DNA from: Cyclobacteriaceae bacterium
GTDB taxonomy: Bacteria; Bacteroidota; Bacteroidia; Cytophagales; Cyclobacteriaceae
Assembly: GCA_019638255.1 (NCBI GenBank)
Contig: JAHBUD010000001.1
Coordinates: 1,550,001-1,614,000 of the forward strand
Direction of reading: 5' to 3'
Length of the DNA stretch: 64,000 nucleotides
Numbering within the stretch: position 1 is the stretch's first letter; every line of letters starts with the position of its first letter. The position numbers were made by a program, and so were the translations under genes. Shown here one piece after another: positions 46,201-55,125 of the stretch. Under the pieces are notes generated by a model. That model was not told the DNA's origin, did not search any database, and worked only from the letters and a program-made list of their open reading frames with translations.

Positions 46201-48185
46201 CGTTCACGTATATTCATCAATCACCGGAAGGTTGGGCGCAACTCCATTTTCCGCAGTATGCAAAAAACAATACGGTTGGCCTCGTTCAGGATCCACAGCT
46301 CCGAACGTTTGGCTATGTAGAGTCGGTATTGAACCTGGACATTCTTACGTACGGAAGCCAACACCCGGCACCGCACACCGATGTATCAATAAAAATCAAC
46401 AATGCAGAATACAACCCTGCAGATCTTGGCATCAAGTGTCGTAACAATACCATTAACCTCATTGCATTCGATAAGCAGTCGATTATACCCTACACGGCCG
46501 TGCTCTTCAACCCGTTTGATGGCCGTGCGTGCGGACGCAGACCGCAGGTGATCAATAGCTTCACTGCTGCGCAATTACAAACCGGGTTGGGCAACGATAT
46601 TTTTGCTTACATGCAAAATGTGGCCGAAGGAGATTCTGTTGTATTGTTTACCATAGGTGATCCGGGTGTGGCGTTGTGGTCGGTTTCAATCAAACAACAA
46701 TTTGAAGCTTTGGGAATTTCTGCAGCACAACTTAATGCTGTACAGCCGGGTGAACCCATAGTAATTTTTGGCAAGAAAGGAACAGCACCGGGTTCTGCCC
46801 GCATCTTCAAATCCATTGCTGCTCCTGTTAATCAGCAGGAGCTGCAAGTAAGCGGAACCATTACCGGAAGATTTGATTCCGGCACCATGACTTCCACGCT
46901 AATTGGTCCGGCCAGCGCATGGCAAAGCCTGGTAACACAAGCGTTGGTATCCGAACTTCCACAAACAGATGTTTATAGTTTTGATGTAATAGGCTTAACC
47001 TTAACCGGTGATGAACAAGTATTACTGAACGATGTAACCGGCACAGTTGATCTTTCTTTTATTGATGCCGCTGATTATCCGTATTTGAAAATTATTTACA
47101 AGACAAATGATGCAATCAACCTCTCACCTCCCCAACTGAATAAGTGGCTCGTATTCTATACACCAGTGGCCGAAGGTGTGCTTATTTTCAATGGACTTAC
47201 GGCACAACAGCAATTGCAGGAAGGGGAGGTGTGGACGGGCTCATATGGATTTAAAAATATTTCACAGAAGACATTTACCGATTCCCTGATTGTTCAATTT
47301 GAAATATTCAACCAGGCGAATCGGATGGCTGAACATCGCATTACGAAAATTAAGGCGCCTGAGCCGGGGGTAACAACTTCTTTCTTTCTGGATGTAGAAA
47401 CCCTGAACAAATCGGGTTTGAATGATGTGAATGTTTTTGTGAATCCACGTTTGGTACCCGAACAGTATTACGAAAATAATGTGCTCAAGCTGAGCCGCTA
47501 CCTCAATGTGCAGGCCGATGTATTTAACCCTGTACTGGAAGTAACGGTGGATGGACGTTATCTAACAAATGGTGATTTCGTCTCTCCAAGTCCTGAAATT
47601 GTAATTACCCTTTGGGATGATAATTCATTTATTAAAAAGACGGATACCGAAGGCATGAAAATCAGGCTTACCTGGCCGGGCGCTGCCAACGCTACGGACA
47701 TTACCTTCGATCGGGAGGATGTCGTCTGGTTTCCGCAGACCGATAGCGAACGCTTCCGCATTGTATTTACACCAGAAAATTTACCGGAAGGCATCTATAC
47801 CTTGGCCGTTGAGGCGCGCGATGTGCGCAACAACAGCAGTGGGGTGATTCCGTATGCTGTCCAGTTTGAGGTTACGTATGAAACCGGCATTGTGGTGTTG
47901 TCGCCATATCCCAATCCATCACCAACAGATGTGCGCTTCGATCTGGTTATTACGGGTGACATTATACCGGATTATGCACGCCTTCAACTTGTGTCCACCA
48001 CAGGCACAACGGTAGCTTCGTTTGAAGTATCCCAATTCTTCATCGGTACCAATCGAGTAATCTGGAATGGAACAGATGACCAGGGTCATGAACTTCCAAA
48101 TGGTCTTTACATTTACAGACTTACGGTAATGAAAGACGGTCAACCGTTGATGGGTGCTAATGGTAAGGTGTTGTTGTTGCGGTAA
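43224..48185 (+). CDS. PorU2-like type IX secretion C25-family (gingipain-fold) protein
   Basis: 1653 residues from a GTG start (signal peptide about 1-31, ending GYAQ). Residues about 40-400 are beta-rich; the gingipain-type C25 peptidase domain spans about 430-800, with H642 (TFFGHSSP) and C676 (LINGCNAADFF) at the positions of the catalytic pair. CARDB/Ig-like domains follow. The last 100 residues (YPNPSPTDVRFDLVITGD to ANGKVLLLR) look like a FlgD/type IX sorting domain. The length exceeds the usual PorU, matching the larger PorU2 group. In type IX secretion, PorU removes the sorting tail and attaches substrates to the surface; this member's own job is inferred. Confidence 0.82.
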   Translation: MKKLAIRGIHLFIGRFGLFLAFILSYQGYAQVGNEWIQFSQFYYKIPVAEDGLYRITFSDLQTAGFPIGAVDPRRLQLFHRGVEQSIFIEGEADAVFNPTDYIEFYGRKNDGTSDTELYAPASAQPHTYYNLYSDTTAYFLTYNNLAVLGKRIPKTWEVNVSGMVAEAAHVDQKLIVNAQQHSDGIAYQQYIRKTSFDTGEGWTGVMLSQNQTIDYVIDGLINGVQVAGLPQLEMQVAGRAEIATPHRAEIYVGPNVSSLRLVATRDVFNFNTVKINEAINWTDIGADGRMTVRMRVLAVGTAARASVSYIRVNFPQNFNASGASEKYFYLNENPAGKSFIDIQNVPANARLFDVTDPANVIWYNPPAATINPVISNTQVSRKLLLTNLVKSISGMKRVVFRNIIAAQHNYIVISHPLLMKPAMGYSDVVRAYAGYRASEAGGSYDTLVVDIHQLYNQFNYGEISPMAIHRFMRHMVTNGSPKYLFIIGKGLDWSLNYHRNPASSSFNVYKDLVPSAGKPASDMYFTVGLGGTQYEPAVPTGRISSTNPAQVAAYLSKVKEMEALPFSSLWRKNIIHLSGGLTPFETTLFRNYLEAYQSIAEDKYLGGNVKAQAKNTTNVGELINISEEVNNGLNLITFFGHSSPETNDFEIGFVSNPALGYNNPGKYPMFLINGCNAADFFTTAMRFGEDWVLATDKGATGFMAHTSFGYANTLRLYSELFYQIAFADSVFIRQGVGDIQKEVARRYMSTQFPSEGNLTQVSQMLLLGDPAVNVFGAAKPDYEINNANVFVTSIDGEPVTALSESFTLNLIAQNFGRVKEDSIHVRVTRIFNDNSTETYDTIYPPVFYRDTLAFTVRQERNKGFGNNVFQIEIDPFDLIAELNKENNAASYNFFIPLNITKNLFPHDYAIVNQTTATLTFSSTDILGLARAFEVEVDTVSTFDSPYKKEFVVNDVIGTQQLALLSQDSLAYYWRTRFKEPQEGEVAEWVTSSFTYIHQSPEGWAQLHFPQYAKNNTVGLVQDPQLRTFGYVESVLNLDILTYGSQHPAPHTDVSIKINNAEYNPADLGIKCRNNTINLIAFDKQSIIPYTAVLFNPFDGRACGRRPQVINSFTAAQLQTGLGNDIFAYMQNVAEGDSVVLFTIGDPGVALWSVSIKQQFEALGISAAQLNAVQPGEPIVIFGKKGTAPGSARIFKSIAAPVNQQELQVSGTITGRFDSGTMTSTLIGPASAWQSLVTQALVSELPQTDVYSFDVIGLTLTGDEQVLLNDVTGTVDLSFIDAADYPYLKIIYKTNDAINLSPPQLNKWLVFYTPVAEGVLIFNGLTAQQQLQEGEVWTGSYGFKNISQKTFTDSLIVQFEIFNQANRMAEHRITKIKAPEPGVTTSFFLDVETLNKSGLNDVNVFVNPRLVPEQYYENNVLKLSRYLNVQADVFNPVLEVTVDGRYLTNGDFVSPSPEIVITLWDDNSFIKKTDTEGMKIRLTWPGAANATDITFDREDVVWFPQTDSERFRIVFTPENLPEGIYTLAVEARDVRNNSSGVIPYAVQFEVTYETGIVVLSPYPNPSPTDVRFDLVITGDIIPDYARLQLVSTTGTTVASFEVSQFFIGTNRVIWNGTDDQGHELPNGLYIYRLTVMKDGQPLMGANGKVLLLR

Positions 48186-48249
48186 GATTGATGTTCAACA
48201 ACAGCTGTGTCTATCTATTGCACTATTTATCTATTGGCTGCAGGCCTTG

Positions 48250-48912
48250 TCAGGTCAAAACATTATCCTCCAACATTTTTCTAACATTTCCATGGAATTC
48301 ACCAATAGCCTTTGTATGCAGGCCAGGGTAAAGTACCCTGTCGCGGAACCAGGAGCCGCTTTTATACAATGTTTTGTGGGTTACCTGTGTGCCGCCATTG
48401 GCAATAGGGGCCAGTGTAATAAATTGTGAGCCTTGTGAAGCTGAATTTTCCAGATAGCTGATGCGGATGGCCTTCGTCTCGTCACAAACATGCATAACCT
48501 CATGCCCAACGGCCAGGTTAATTATACCGTTCAGCAAGCGCAGGTTTAGAATAATGAGTTGTCCTGCCTGAAGTCCTTCATACCGGGAATCATCGGCATA
48601 GGTAATGCTGTGATCGTGGCGGGCATACTGCATTCCAAACCTAACCATGGCGCCACGCCAAACCTGGTCGGGGCGAATGGTTTTGTAGGCATTCCATACT
48701 TCGTTAATGGGGTGTCGAAAAGTATAAGTCTTCAGGTGGCTGTGGTAATCCAGGCCTGCCGGGTCGTAACACAAAGCGTTTAGCTTCGCAAAATCCTGTG
48801 GTTTTGATAATTGGTAGTCTGCCAGAAATTTTCTGACTTTTGGATAACGAATCCGGTCCATTTCAATTTGTGATAGCTTCGCAGTGTGTTGTAAATTAGC
48901 CTTGTTTTGCAT
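48250..48912 (-). CDS. SRPBCC-like (START-fold) conserved protein
   Basis: About 220 residues from ATG 48912 (the frame opens 5 codons earlier). The middle and end fit the helix-grip fold: KTYTFRHPINEVWNAYKTIR, GQLIILNLRLLNGIINLAVG, HEVMHVCDETKAIRISYLE and GTQVTHKTLYKSGSW, then a long C-terminal helix. Such proteins bind hydrophobic ligands. Family assignment is by pattern only and the function is unknown. Confidence 0.55.
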   Translation of the reverse strand: MQNKANLQHTAKLSQIEMDRIRYPKVRKFLADYQLSKPQDFAKLNALCYDPAGLDYHSHLKTYTFRHPINEVWNAYKTIRPDQVWRGAMVRFGMQYARHDHSITYADDSRYEGLQAGQLIILNLRLLNGIINLAVGHEVMHVCDETKAIRISYLENSASQGSQFITLAPIANGGTQVTHKTLYKSGSWFRDRVLYPGLHTKAIGEFHGNVRKMLEDNVLT

Positions 48913-48957
48913 GTTACCGTTTAGCAAGACAATATGTAAAGATTATCCCGTAAACCC

Positions 48958-49575
48958 ATGACAAAAACAGATAAACGCATCGATGCTTATATAACAAAGG
49001 CACAGCCTTTTGCTCAACCCATTTTAAAGCATGTTCGTGCGTTGGTGCATAAAGCTTGCCCGGAAGTTACGGAGACGATAAAATGGGGTATGCCTTCTTT
49101 CGATTACAAGGGTCCATATTTCAGCTTTGCTTCTTTCAAGCAGCATTGTGCATTTGGTTTCTGGAAAGCCAAATTGATTAATGATCCTAAAAATTATTTA
49201 GGATTAAATAAAGCAGCAGGGGGTGAGGCTATGGGGAATTTTGGCCGTGTTACCAATTTGAAAGACTTGCCACCCGATAAGGTTATCATTGATTTTCTGA
49301 AGCAAGCTAAAAAACTGAATGACGATGGTGTTAAGGTTGCACCGAAGAAAACTGTTAGTAAAGATATTAAGGCTCCTGTTTGGTTTATGGATGCCTTGAA
49401 AAAGAATAAGATCGCACTTACCACCTTCGAAAATTTCAGCCCATCACACAAACGCGAATACCTGGAGTGGGTAACGGAAGCCAAAACCGAAGCCACTCGC
49501 GAAAGACGATTAACGCAAGCCATTGAATGGATGGCGGAGGGCAAACCAAGGAATTGGAAGTATATGAAGAAATAG
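48958..49575 (+). CDS. DUF1801 plus YdeI/OmpD-associated domain protein
   Basis: 205 residues. The N-terminal part (about 1-110) is a DUF1801 domain (TETIKWGMPSFDYKGPYFSF). The C-terminal part (about 135-205) is the YdeI/OmdA domain: AFMDALKKNK-like start, FENFSPSHKREYLEWVTEAK, then GKPRNWKYMKK at the end. It is the third DUF1801 member in the window. YdeI-type proteins are linked to resistance to cationic peptides in enterics, which is not shown here. Confidence 0.85.
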   Translation: MTKTDKRIDAYITKAQPFAQPILKHVRALVHKACPEVTETIKWGMPSFDYKGPYFSFASFKQHCAFGFWKAKLINDPKNYLGLNKAAGGEAMGNFGRVTNLKDLPPDKVIIDFLKQAKKLNDDGVKVAPKKTVSKDIKAPVWFMDALKKNKIALTTFENFSPSHKREYLEWVTEAKTEATRERRLTQAIEWMAEGKPRNWKYMKK

Positions 49576-49584
49576 TACCGGTCT

Positions 49585-49603
49585 CCAGTTACCGGTCAAC
49601 TGG
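49585..49603. repeat. Short hairpin between convergent genes
   Basis: CCAGTT (49585-49590) and AACTGG (49598-49603) flank ACCGGTC. An additional ACCGGT copy lies at 49577-49582. It resembles short interspersed palindromes of Bacteroidota and could be a weak 3'-end hairpin for both neighbouring genes. Confidence 0.4.
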
Positions 49604-49613
49604 CAACCTATAC

Positions 49614-52052
49614 CTATTCATATTTCAGTGTATTGGCCGGATTACTCATCGCAGCCTTTAATGTTTGTGAGCTCACCGTTATCAGCGCAATAGCGATGGC
49701 AACCAATGCAGCGAGCATATATAACACTATATTCATTTCAATGCGATAGGCAAAGGTATTCAGCCACTTGTCCATAAAATACCAGGCCACGGGCCACGCA
49801 ATTACGTTTGCCACGATTACCAGTATTACAATTTCGCGGGAGAGCAAGGTTAAAATATTTGGAACAGATGCACCCAGCACTTTTCGTATACCGATTTCTT
49901 TAATGCGTTGCAGGGTGTTAAATGTGGCCAGGCCAAATAGTCCTAAGCAGCCAATGAAAATGGCAAGCAATGAAAAGCCAGTAAACAATTGACTTTGTTT
50001 CGTTTCATTTTGGTACAGCTTGTTATAGCGTTCATTCATAAAGGTATATTCGAACAAGCGGTCGGGTAAAAATTCGCGCCATACTTTTTCAATGTGATTT
50101 AACCCATCCTGGAAATTGGAACCCACAACCTGAACAGAAAGATTGTTATACTGTGGTTGTTGGATCATGAATACAATAGGGTTAATGGTTTGGTGAAGCG
50201 ATTCAAAATGGAAATCTCTTGCAATTCCAATCACTCTGCCGTTAACGCCACCATACGAAAATTCCTGATTAATTAGTGATGCGGGATCGGCAATGCCCAT
50301 GGCCACCAATGCAGTTTCATTTAATACATAACCAAGTGAGTCATCGGTACGCACTTCTTTAGAAAAATTTCGACCGGCAACAAAGGGGATACTATACGTA
50401 TCGAAAAAAGTATGGTCAACGCGAATGTAGGCGATGCGCGACCCTACATTTTGAAGCGAGTCGCCTTTACGCATTTGTGCGCCCATGGAATCGAGCAGTC
50501 TGCCGGTGGGAATGCGCGAAGAGCGCCCAACATTTTTTATAGAGGAGTGTCCCGTAAGGGTATTGTAAAATGCTTCGTAGTTGTCGTTCAGGTTGCCGTA
50601 ATAAGGCAGTGTAATTACCTGGTCCTTGGCATAGCCAAGATCTTTGCTGTTTATATATTCCAATTGACTGAAAATTATTCCGGTAGCAATAACGAGCACA
50701 ATGGAGATGGAAAATTGAACCACAACAAGTGCCCTGCGCAACATGGGCTTTCCACCCGATTGTTTGCCCTTTAAAATTACTGCCGGCCGAAAAGCCGAGA
50801 TAACAAATGCTGGATACAAACCTGCCAGGATGCCGATTACAATAGTGCCACCGATCATTGCCATCAACAAAATTGGATTGCCTAAAAACGAAATGGATTT
50901 TTCGGTAAAGCCATTCAGCCACTCCAACGCAAAATATCCGGCACCCAATGCCAGGGCACAGGCGAACAATGAAATCAACACCGACTCGCTCAAGTATTGA
51001 TTCATCAATTGTGTTTTGAAAGCCCCCGCTACCTTTCTGATGCCCACTTCTTTTGATCGCTTGGTAGCTTGTGCCGTACTAAGGTTTATAAAATTAAAAC
51101 CGGCAATCAGTATGATAAATAATCCGATGGTGCCCATTAGGTAAACTGTATTGATGTTTCCCGGTGGTTCCAGTTCATCATCGAGGTGTGAGTGCAGGTG
51201 TATGTCGGTTATTTTTTGTAGTTGCAGGCTGGTAACTTTTGATGCTACGAAATCGGGTGGTGCGCCAAAATTGGCCTTAGCAAACGTACCAAAGTGTTTG
51301 TCGAGAAAATCCGGGAGTTTGCCTTCCAATGCTTTTGCATCTTCACCTTCTTTTAATAAAAAATATGTACCGAATGAGTTGTTGCCCCAATTGGTTTCGA
51401 GTCTTCTTCTGCCATATATCGTTGAGTCGTTCAGCGTGCTGAAGGAGAGCAGGAAATCCGGATGGAAATGCGTTTGCGGTTTAAAGGATTTGTATACCCC
51501 CGTTATTTGTACCGGAAATCCAAACAACTCTAGCGTTTTTCCCTGAACCTGCGTGGAGCCAAAATATTTTTCAGCCATCGCTTCGGATAACACCATGGTA
51601 CCGGGTTTTTCCAGTGCCGTTGCTTTATTCCCCTCGGTCAGGTTTACCTGCAGCAGGTCAAAGATTTCAGGTTCACTTATAAAAATGTTAGGCTCCCGAA
51701 ACGATTTATCTTCGTTGCCATCTTCCCGCAGCGTAACCGTGGTGTTAAGCGACAACATGCGAAACAGCTTTTCAATCTCCGGAAAGTCATTGCGCATGAA
51801 CATACCAATGGGTGGGGCTACATTAGCCAATCGTAAACTGGCATTGCCATCCTGATCGTAGAAGTAGCGGGTAACCCGATACAACCTGTCGGCCTTGGGA
51901 TGATGCTTGTCATAACTCAACTCATCGACCACATAAAAAGTAATCAACAAGGCACTGGAAAGTGCAAGCGCCAGACCGGCTATATTGATGAAGGAGGTGA
52001 GTTTATTTCTGAAAATGGAACGCAGGGCAACTTTCAGGTAGTTGATGAGCAT
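49614..52052 (-). CDS. FtsX/MacB-type ABC transporter permease (1 of 6)
   Basis: About 812 residues from ATG 52052; the open frame allows a 29-residue N-terminal extension (start 52139), but MLINYLKVALRSIFRNKLTS is the standard start. Layout: first membrane segment, MacB_PCD periplasmic domain, FtsX domain (near 285-400, with KEVGIRKVAGAFKTQL), second PCD, second FtsX domain with ERIKEIGIRKVLGASVPNIL-type motif (RIKEIGIRKVLGAS), ending MSNPANTLKYE. The duplicated form without ATPase is an orphan permease type. It is divergent from the 52352 permease across about 300 bp. Confidence 0.88.
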   Translation of the reverse strand: MLINYLKVALRSIFRNKLTSFINIAGLALALSSALLITFYVVDELSYDKHHPKADRLYRVTRYFYDQDGNASLRLANVAPPIGMFMRNDFPEIEKLFRMLSLNTTVTLREDGNEDKSFREPNIFISEPEIFDLLQVNLTEGNKATALEKPGTMVLSEAMAEKYFGSTQVQGKTLELFGFPVQITGVYKSFKPQTHFHPDFLLSFSTLNDSTIYGRRRLETNWGNNSFGTYFLLKEGEDAKALEGKLPDFLDKHFGTFAKANFGAPPDFVASKVTSLQLQKITDIHLHSHLDDELEPPGNINTVYLMGTIGLFIILIAGFNFINLSTAQATKRSKEVGIRKVAGAFKTQLMNQYLSESVLISLFACALALGAGYFALEWLNGFTEKSISFLGNPILLMAMIGGTIVIGILAGLYPAFVISAFRPAVILKGKQSGGKPMLRRALVVVQFSISIVLVIATGIIFSQLEYINSKDLGYAKDQVITLPYYGNLNDNYEAFYNTLTGHSSIKNVGRSSRIPTGRLLDSMGAQMRKGDSLQNVGSRIAYIRVDHTFFDTYSIPFVAGRNFSKEVRTDDSLGYVLNETALVAMGIADPASLINQEFSYGGVNGRVIGIARDFHFESLHQTINPIVFMIQQPQYNNLSVQVVGSNFQDGLNHIEKVWREFLPDRLFEYTFMNERYNKLYQNETKQSQLFTGFSLLAIFIGCLGLFGLATFNTLQRIKEIGIRKVLGASVPNILTLLSREIVILVIVANVIAWPVAWYFMDKWLNTFAYRIEMNIVLYMLAALVAIAIALITVSSQTLKAAMSNPANTLKYE

Positions 52053-52351
52053 AGGATTGGGGTTTGCTTGAACACTCCGGCTTAGTGCTGTGGCTACAAA
52101 GACCGTGAAAGTTTTTAAAGGTTGCATTTTTATCATCAATTGTTCAATAAATCGTAACTACAGCTTTGATTCGATGTACGCTTTTGACCAATCACTGTCC
52201 GGTTGTGTACGGGTAGGCCAGAAAATTATTTGAGGGGATTTTCAAAACTTTCTGTAACAATTCTTCATCTGGTAAGTACTTCACTTGTTGAATAACCGCG
52301 CAACCTTTTGGTGAAACGATTGTCTCTATAAATGATTTTAACCCACACCCC

Positions 52352-54709
52352 ATGCTCAAACACAGCCTGATTCTTATCTACCGAAACTACGTTCGTGCTA
52401 AAGGATATTTCTTCATTAACTTGATTGGGTTGGCCACCGGCCTTACCTGTACACTACTCATTTACCTGTGGGTAAGTGATGAGCTGAACATAAACAAGTT
52501 TCATGAACATGATGCACGATTGTACCAGGTAATGGAGCATCAGCAATATGCTGATAATATAATGACCACTTCGTCTACACCCGGAATTTTATCAGATGGG
52601 TTGAAGGATGAGTTCCCGGAAGTGGAGTATGCGGCTACGCTTACATGGGTAAATCCGTTTACGCTTTCGGTGGGGGAGCACAATGTAAAGGCAAAGGGTT
52701 TTTATGTAGGAGCCGATTATTTTCAGATTTTCTCGTATCCGTTACTGGAGGGTCAGCCCGATCAGGTGCTTACCGATAAACTATCCATTGTTATTTCACG
52801 CGATCTCGCAAAAAAGCTATTTGATACCGATGAGGGATTAGTGGGCAAGGTGGTGGAGTTTCAACATCAGAAGTCGTTTACGGTAACGGGGGTTTATGAG
52901 AATCTGCCATCGGCATCGTCCCATCAGTTTGATTTTGTATTATCGTTTGAAGTATTTAAAGAGGAAAACCCATGGGTTACCGATTGGGGCAACAACGGCC
53001 CATCCACCATGATTGTGTTGCGCGAAGGATCGGACGCAGTTGCATTTTCGGAAAAGATCAAGGAATACATTAAAGGAAAAAGTGACAAATCGAATGTATC
53101 GCTGTTTATTCAAAAGTTTTCCGAACGCTACCTCTATGGCCGCTATGAAAATGGTGTGCAATTGGGTGGGCGCATTGAATATGTAAACCTGTTTTCCATT
53201 ATAGCGGTAGTTATCCTCATCATTGCGTGCATCAACTTCATGAACCTGGCTACCGCGCGTGCTTCGCGAAAAGCCAAGGAAGTAGGCATTAAAAAATCAA
53301 TTGGTGCGCAACGAAGATCGCTCGTGGCTCAATACATCAGCGAATCGATGGTGTTAACGGTGTTGTCGGTTTTACTATCGTTGGCGTTGGTTTGGCTGAT
53401 CTTACCTCAATTTAATTCCATTACCGAAAAGAAAATTTCCTTGTTGTTAAATGATCCGCAGTTGGTCATCTGGCTGGTAGCGATAACCGTATTTACCGGA
53501 ATTATTGCAGGATCTTATCCGGCTCTGTATTTATCCGGCTTTAAGCCTGCTGCTGTATTGAAAGGTGTGGTAAAAGGTTCGTGGGGTGAACTATGGGCCC
53601 GTAAGGGGTTGGTGGTGTTTCAATTTTCAATTTCGGTTTTTTTAATTGTATCGGTACTGGTGGTGTACAAGCAAGTATCGTTTGTGCAAAGCAAAAATTT
53701 GGGGTATAAAAAGGAACAACTCGTACAATTTCCAATTGAAGGCAAGGTTTCAGACAATCGAAGTACATTTCTTGAACAGGTAAGAAATATCCCTGGCGTG
53801 GTCAACGCCTCGGCCATCGGGCATTCTTTATTGGGGCGGAACAGCAATACAAGTGGTTTGCAATGGGATGGAAAAAATCCAGAAGACATTATTTTATTCG
53901 AGAACATCCGCGCGGATTACAACCTGATTGAAACGCTGGAGTTGGAGTTGTTGGAAGGGAGAGCGTTCTCTGAAGGGTACGGAGCCGACAGCAGCAAAAT
54001 CATCTTTAATGAAGCGGCCATAAAAGTGATGGGCCTTGATGACCCCATCGGCAAAACGATAAAGCTGTGGCAGCAATACGACATGGAGATCATTGGGGTG
54101 GTGAAAGATTTTCATTTTCAATCGTTACACGATGTGGTGAACCCTGCCTTTTTTACGCTTACTCCGCAGTACACCTGGAATATTATGATTCGCCTGGAGG
54201 CCGGTAAAGAAAAGGAAACATTGGATGCGTTGCGCACCTTTTATGCCGACTTCAACCCTGGCTTTACATTCGATTATCAATTTCAGGATCAGGAATATGC
54301 CCGCATGTATGCGGCTGAACAACGTGTGGCATCCTTGTCGTTTTACTTTGCCACCATGGCCATTGTTATTTCGTGTTTGGGATTGTTCGGGTTGGCCGCA
54401 TTTACAGCCGAACGCAGACAAAAGGAAATCGGTATCCGTAAAGCGTTGGGGTCTTCTTCTGCCAATATTGTGTTGCTGCTTTCCGGTGACTTCACGCGCA
54501 TGGTGCTGGTTTCCATTTTGATTGGCCTGCCGTTAAGTTATTGGTTGCTCGATCAATGGCTGGAACGCTTTGCCTTTCACATCAGTTTGGAAGCCTGGTA
54601 TTTTGTGGCGGCCGGTTTCCTGGCGTTGCTGATTGCGTGGTTAACCGTGGCATCACAAGCGATCAGGGCAGCTAACGTGAATCCGGTGAAGTGCCTACGG
54701 ACGGAATGA
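52352..54709 (+). CDS. FtsX/MacB-type ABC transporter permease (2 of 6)
   Basis: 785 residues, starting MLKHSLILIYRNYVRAKGYF. It has the same duplicated layout: PCD, FtsX (near 285-400, with KAKEVGIKKSIGAQRRSLV), second PCD, FtsX (near 675-785, with QKEIGIRKALGSSSANIV). It is the only one on the plus strand. Its upstream region of about 300 bp is shared with permease 1 and shows no clear promoter match; the two may be divergently regulated. No ATPase gene is adjacent. Confidence 0.88.
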   Translation: MLKHSLILIYRNYVRAKGYFFINLIGLATGLTCTLLIYLWVSDELNINKFHEHDARLYQVMEHQQYADNIMTTSSTPGILSDGLKDEFPEVEYAATLTWVNPFTLSVGEHNVKAKGFYVGADYFQIFSYPLLEGQPDQVLTDKLSIVISRDLAKKLFDTDEGLVGKVVEFQHQKSFTVTGVYENLPSASSHQFDFVLSFEVFKEENPWVTDWGNNGPSTMIVLREGSDAVAFSEKIKEYIKGKSDKSNVSLFIQKFSERYLYGRYENGVQLGGRIEYVNLFSIIAVVILIIACINFMNLATARASRKAKEVGIKKSIGAQRRSLVAQYISESMVLTVLSVLLSLALVWLILPQFNSITEKKISLLLNDPQLVIWLVAITVFTGIIAGSYPALYLSGFKPAAVLKGVVKGSWGELWARKGLVVFQFSISVFLIVSVLVVYKQVSFVQSKNLGYKKEQLVQFPIEGKVSDNRSTFLEQVRNIPGVVNASAIGHSLLGRNSNTSGLQWDGKNPEDIILFENIRADYNLIETLELELLEGRAFSEGYGADSSKIIFNEAAIKVMGLDDPIGKTIKLWQQYDMEIIGVVKDFHFQSLHDVVNPAFFTLTPQYTWNIMIRLEAGKEKETLDALRTFYADFNPGFTFDYQFQDQEYARMYAAEQRVASLSFYFATMAIVISCLGLFGLAAFTAERRQKEIGIRKALGSSSANIVLLLSGDFTRMVLVSILIGLPLSYWLLDQWLERFAFHISLEAWYFVAAGFLALLIAWLTVASQAIRAANVNPVKCLRTE

Positions 54710-54730
54710 GGGTTTCATAAATCTTATCCT

Positions 54731-54967
54731 TCACAATTGCTTATGATCGTCAGTGTATTTCTTTGCCAACCAAAGGTAGAACCCGAGTGTTACGATGTTG
54801 AACAAAAATAGGAGCTAGCTGCCTTGAAAAATATCAAAATGATCGGCTGATAAATGGATGTTTACAATACCAATAAACATAGCCCCACTGCTATGGCTTG
54901 CATTAAAGCCTATCCAAGCTTTCCACAGGGTTGTTTGTTTTGTCAGTACGGGTCTGGTTAATTTCAT
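54731..54967 (-). pseudogene. Remnant of a small membrane protein (LIC_13387-like) with an internal stop
   Basis: On the minus strand from ATG 54967 one frame reads MKLTRPVLTKQTTLWKAW, IGFNASHSSGAMFIGIVNIH, then LSADHFDIFQGS, a TAG at 54815-54817, and LLFLFNIVTLGFYLWLAKKY followed by TDDHKQL and TGA at 54731. The LTRxTTxWxAWIGFNASHS pattern and following membrane segments match a small membrane-protein family I recall as LIC_13387-like. The first 50 or so residues expected in the family are missing and the frame is broken, so the gene is dead. Family naming is from memory. Confidence 0.65.
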
Positions 54968-54985
54968 ATCTTCTCGGGGAGTGGC

Positions 54986-55043
54986 TGGGATTTTAGATTG
55001 GTTAAAGTTAAAAACTATAATTTTAACCTGTACTAAAATCCCA
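54986..55043. repeat. Two-tier inverted repeat (58 bp)
   Basis: Outer arms TGGGATTTTAG (54986-54996) and CTAAAATCCCA (55033-55043) are perfect over 11 bp. Inner arms GGTTAAA (55000-55006) and TTTAACC (55022-55028) pair inside. It lies where the N-terminus of the decayed 54731 gene should be, and may be an inserted element that truncated that gene or a structured transcript end. Confidence 0.6.
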
Positions 55044-55079
55044 GACTTACCATCCCAATATTAATATAGCAATACCTTC

Positions 55080-55105
55080 AATAAAAAGGCGGTTGCCCGC
55101 CCTTT
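55080..55105 (-). terminator. Terminator of the 55126 gene
   Basis: Read on the minus strand, GGCGG and CCGCC arms (55101-55097 with 55092-55088) pair around a 4-base loop, followed by TTTTTAT. It lies 20 bp after the stop of the terpenoid-cyclase-fold gene. The remaining bases between 54710 and 55125 show nothing beyond the remnant and the inverted repeat. Confidence 0.7.
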
Positions 55106-55125
55106 CACCCCACAGGAGAACAACG

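Noticed and set aside
52053..52139. 29-residue N-terminal extension of permease 1
   Set aside because: Other permeases of this type start at the MLxNYLK-like segment, and the extension lacks a signal or domain pattern.
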